This document shows positions 62,745 through 64,000 of a stretch of 64,000 nucleotides of DNA, piece after piece; positions within the stretch are counted from its first letter, which is position 1; each line of letters begins with the position of its first letter. The DNA comes from Adineta vaga. Its lineage: Eukaryota > Rotifera. The position numbers and the translations under genes were made by a program. Below the pieces are notes generated by a model. The model had not been told where the DNA came from. It saw only the letters and a list, made by a program, of their open reading frames with translations, and did not search any database. Location of the stretch: contig CP075492.1 in the NCBI GenBank assembly GCA_021613535.1, forward strand, positions 14,446,001 through 14,510,000, given 5' to 3'.

Positions 62745-63290
62745 TTATGTTGATCTATTCTTGAAATAAACTATTGTATGGACTATTTGACCATTTATTT
62801 CAATAGGCGGATATGTTGATGACATTCCTCCATTAAAAAAGCCAAGCCTTTCTGGAATAGCTCGCGATTTCAAATTCTTATCACCACAATGAATTTCCAT
62901 TCGATTCACATTCCATTGTTCAAATGCAAATTTCATTAACTGTTCAACTGCAGCTGTAATCAATCCTTGTCCTTGAAATGATTCTCCTAGCCAATAACCA
63001 ATATCAGCAGAATTTGTTTCAACATTTCGTGTTAAACGACATCGACCAACCATTTGATTTTCATTTAGCCAAAGTCCAAAAGGTAAAGAATTTTCTCTTG
63101 GTGTACCCCATCGTTTTTGAACATCTTCACGTGTTCGAAGCACATCGATACCACAAATATGTCGATGAAGATAATCGCGATTCAATTCAATTAACTCATA
63201 TAATCGATCGATTTGATCAGGTTGAATTAATTCAAGATACGCCTCCCTATTCGGTAAATAAAGACGTGGTATATTCATAAGCATTGTCAT
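62745..63290 (-). CDS. RimJ/RimL-type GNAT acetyltransferase
   Basis: Single exon, 181 aa, ATG at 63290 (MTMLMNIPRLYL); the same frame is open slightly upstream but without an ATG. RimL/RimJ-like features are LIQPDQIDRLYELIELNRDYLHRHI near the start, FGLWLNENQMVGRC, DIGYWLGESFQGQGLITAAV (motif A with GQG) and RAIPERLGFFNGGM (the SxxxxEKxGF-like element). Bacterial members acetylate ribosomal protein N-termini or antibiotics; the target in an animal is unknown. The intronless structure and family distribution suggest bacterial ancestry (inference). Convergent with the ADH gene, 76 bp apart. Confidence 0.85.
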   Translation of the reverse strand: MTMLMNIPRLYLPNREAYLELIQPDQIDRLYELIELNRDYLHRHICGIDVLRTREDVQKRWGTPRENSLPFGLWLNENQMVGRCRLTRNVETNSADIGYWLGESFQGQGLITAAVEQLMKFAFEQWNVNRMEIHCGDKNLKSRAIPERLGFFNGGMSSTYPPIEINGQIVHTIVYFKNRST

Positions 63291-63541
63291 TTTGTTTTTA
63301 GAGAGTAACACTTTTTAATTTTTATATCATATAGACACGTGTTTCTTTTTTTCTTCACTTCTGTTCTTATCAAACAATACTACGTCAGCATTGACACATT
63401 TATATTTTTATTTAGAAATGATAAATTTCAATCTTATAGATTCTGAATGTATGTAATTAATCATCTTGTAGGTGTGAATGTTGCATAACATAGACCTAAA
63501 AGACACGAAATCTAAGAGTTATACAAAAATTCAAAATTTTC

Positions 63542-64000
63542 TTAAAAAAACTGTACCATATCTGATCGATCCATATGATAATTATACGGTGGGAAATAGA
63601 TAACGATGCGTTTTTGATCATTGAGTGATCGACCAGCTCTCCAATTTGGATCATTTTCAAGTAAAACATCTAAAAGACGATAAATACCCATGACAAGTAC
63701 ACGATGATGTTGAAGTGAATCACAAAAAAGTGAACTAAATGTTACTGGCTCTAACTAAATAAATGAATATATGTTATTTTTGACTGTATAACAAAATGAT
63801 GTATTCTATACTCTTGTATCAATATCAGAAATAAGATCTCGAATTGTCACCATAGTCATTCGTGCTCGTCTACGTTTTTTCAGTAATTCTGATGTTTTAC
63901 ATGGTGTGAAACGTATTCCTTCTACTAGAATATCATCTAATTGCGGATCAATACCACCAACAAGAATATTCCGAAGAAGATTTACAGTATTGACATTGTA
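63542..64000 (-). CDS. Slo-family (BK/Slack-type) potassium channel, C-terminal exons, partial
   Basis: The last exon is 63754-63542, the preceding exon 64000-63812 is open to the window edge, and the intron is 57 nt. NLLRNILVGGIDPQLDDILVEG matches the end of the Slo RCK2 region. FSSLFCDSLQHHRVLVMGIYR followed by LLD and a short strand VIYFPPYNYHM matches the conserved C-terminal GLYRLxD...NPP element of KCNMA1/KCNT channels. These tetrameric channels are gated by voltage plus cytosolic Ca2+ or Na+ through RCK domains. The Ca-bowl and pore lie outside the window, so the subtype (Slo1, Slo2 or Slo3) cannot be set. The protein ends MVQFF. Confidence 0.72.

Noticed and set aside
1-64000. tRNA genes, CRISPR arrays, LTR or IS elements
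   Set aside because: No T-loop/anticodon arrangements, regularly spaced repeats, transposase or reverse-transcriptase motifs were found by reading; a tRNAscan-SE and repeat search would settle this.

Overview
This is a eukaryotic nuclear window. It is AT-rich, with about 20 protein genes on both strands. Almost every spliced gene has short GT-AG introns (about 45-76 nt), and intergenic spacers run 0.1-2.4 kb. Short introns, animal families (polycystin-1-like channel, Slo-type K+ channel, two rhodopsin-like GPCRs, arginine ADP-ribosyltransferase, F-box/leucine-rich protein) and bacterial or fungal-looking genes (alanine racemase, Bcr/CflA-like exporter, SnoaL-like protein, Zn alcohol dehydrogenase, PA-domain subtilase) together point to a bdelloid rotifer. 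That assignment is inference; no rRNA or mitochondrial marker is present.

Layout. 1-8.6 kb (-): a giant DUF6606/DUF3638/DUF3645 protein running off the left edge. 9.5-10.3 kb (-): a small single-pass membrane protein. 12.3-13.7 kb: a secreted, possibly GPI-anchored alanine racemase. 14.0-16.1 kb: a RING + von Willebrand A protein. 16.5-24.1 kb: three dispersed copies of an unrecognised two-TM family, with a four-TM protein and an ADP-ribosyltransferase/dynein-light-chain fusion gene between them. 24.2-24.7 kb (-): an NTF2/SnoaL-like protein. 27.1-35.1 kb: an acidic type II membrane protein gene running into a large subtilase gene, possibly one gene. 35.7-37.4 kb: cytochrome P450. 37.6-39.1 kb (-): an MFS exporter. 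40.2-42.4 kb: a repeated alpha/beta-unit protein. 42.8-43.9 kb (-) and 48.7-49.7 kb (-): GPCRs flanking a tryparedoxin-like and an F-box gene. 51.0-60.2 kb: a 25-exon polycystin-1-like gene. 60.3-63.3 kb: two GNAT acetyltransferases around a Zn alcohol dehydrogenase. 63.5-64 kb (-): the C-terminus of a Slo-family potassium channel.

The genes do not form an operon-like pathway. They look like a normal animal gene neighbourhood with acquired and lineage-expanded accessory genes. Two themes stand out. First, there are unusual architectures: the ART + LC8 fusion, the extracellular alanine racemase, the two-TM family and the possible membrane-tethered subtilase. Second, five single-base frame breaks lie inside otherwise well conserved genes, while the 7.7 kb polycystin coding sequence is intact. 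Exon boundaries given here were derived by hand from GT/AG sites and reading-phase continuity. No alignment, RNA or database search was available.
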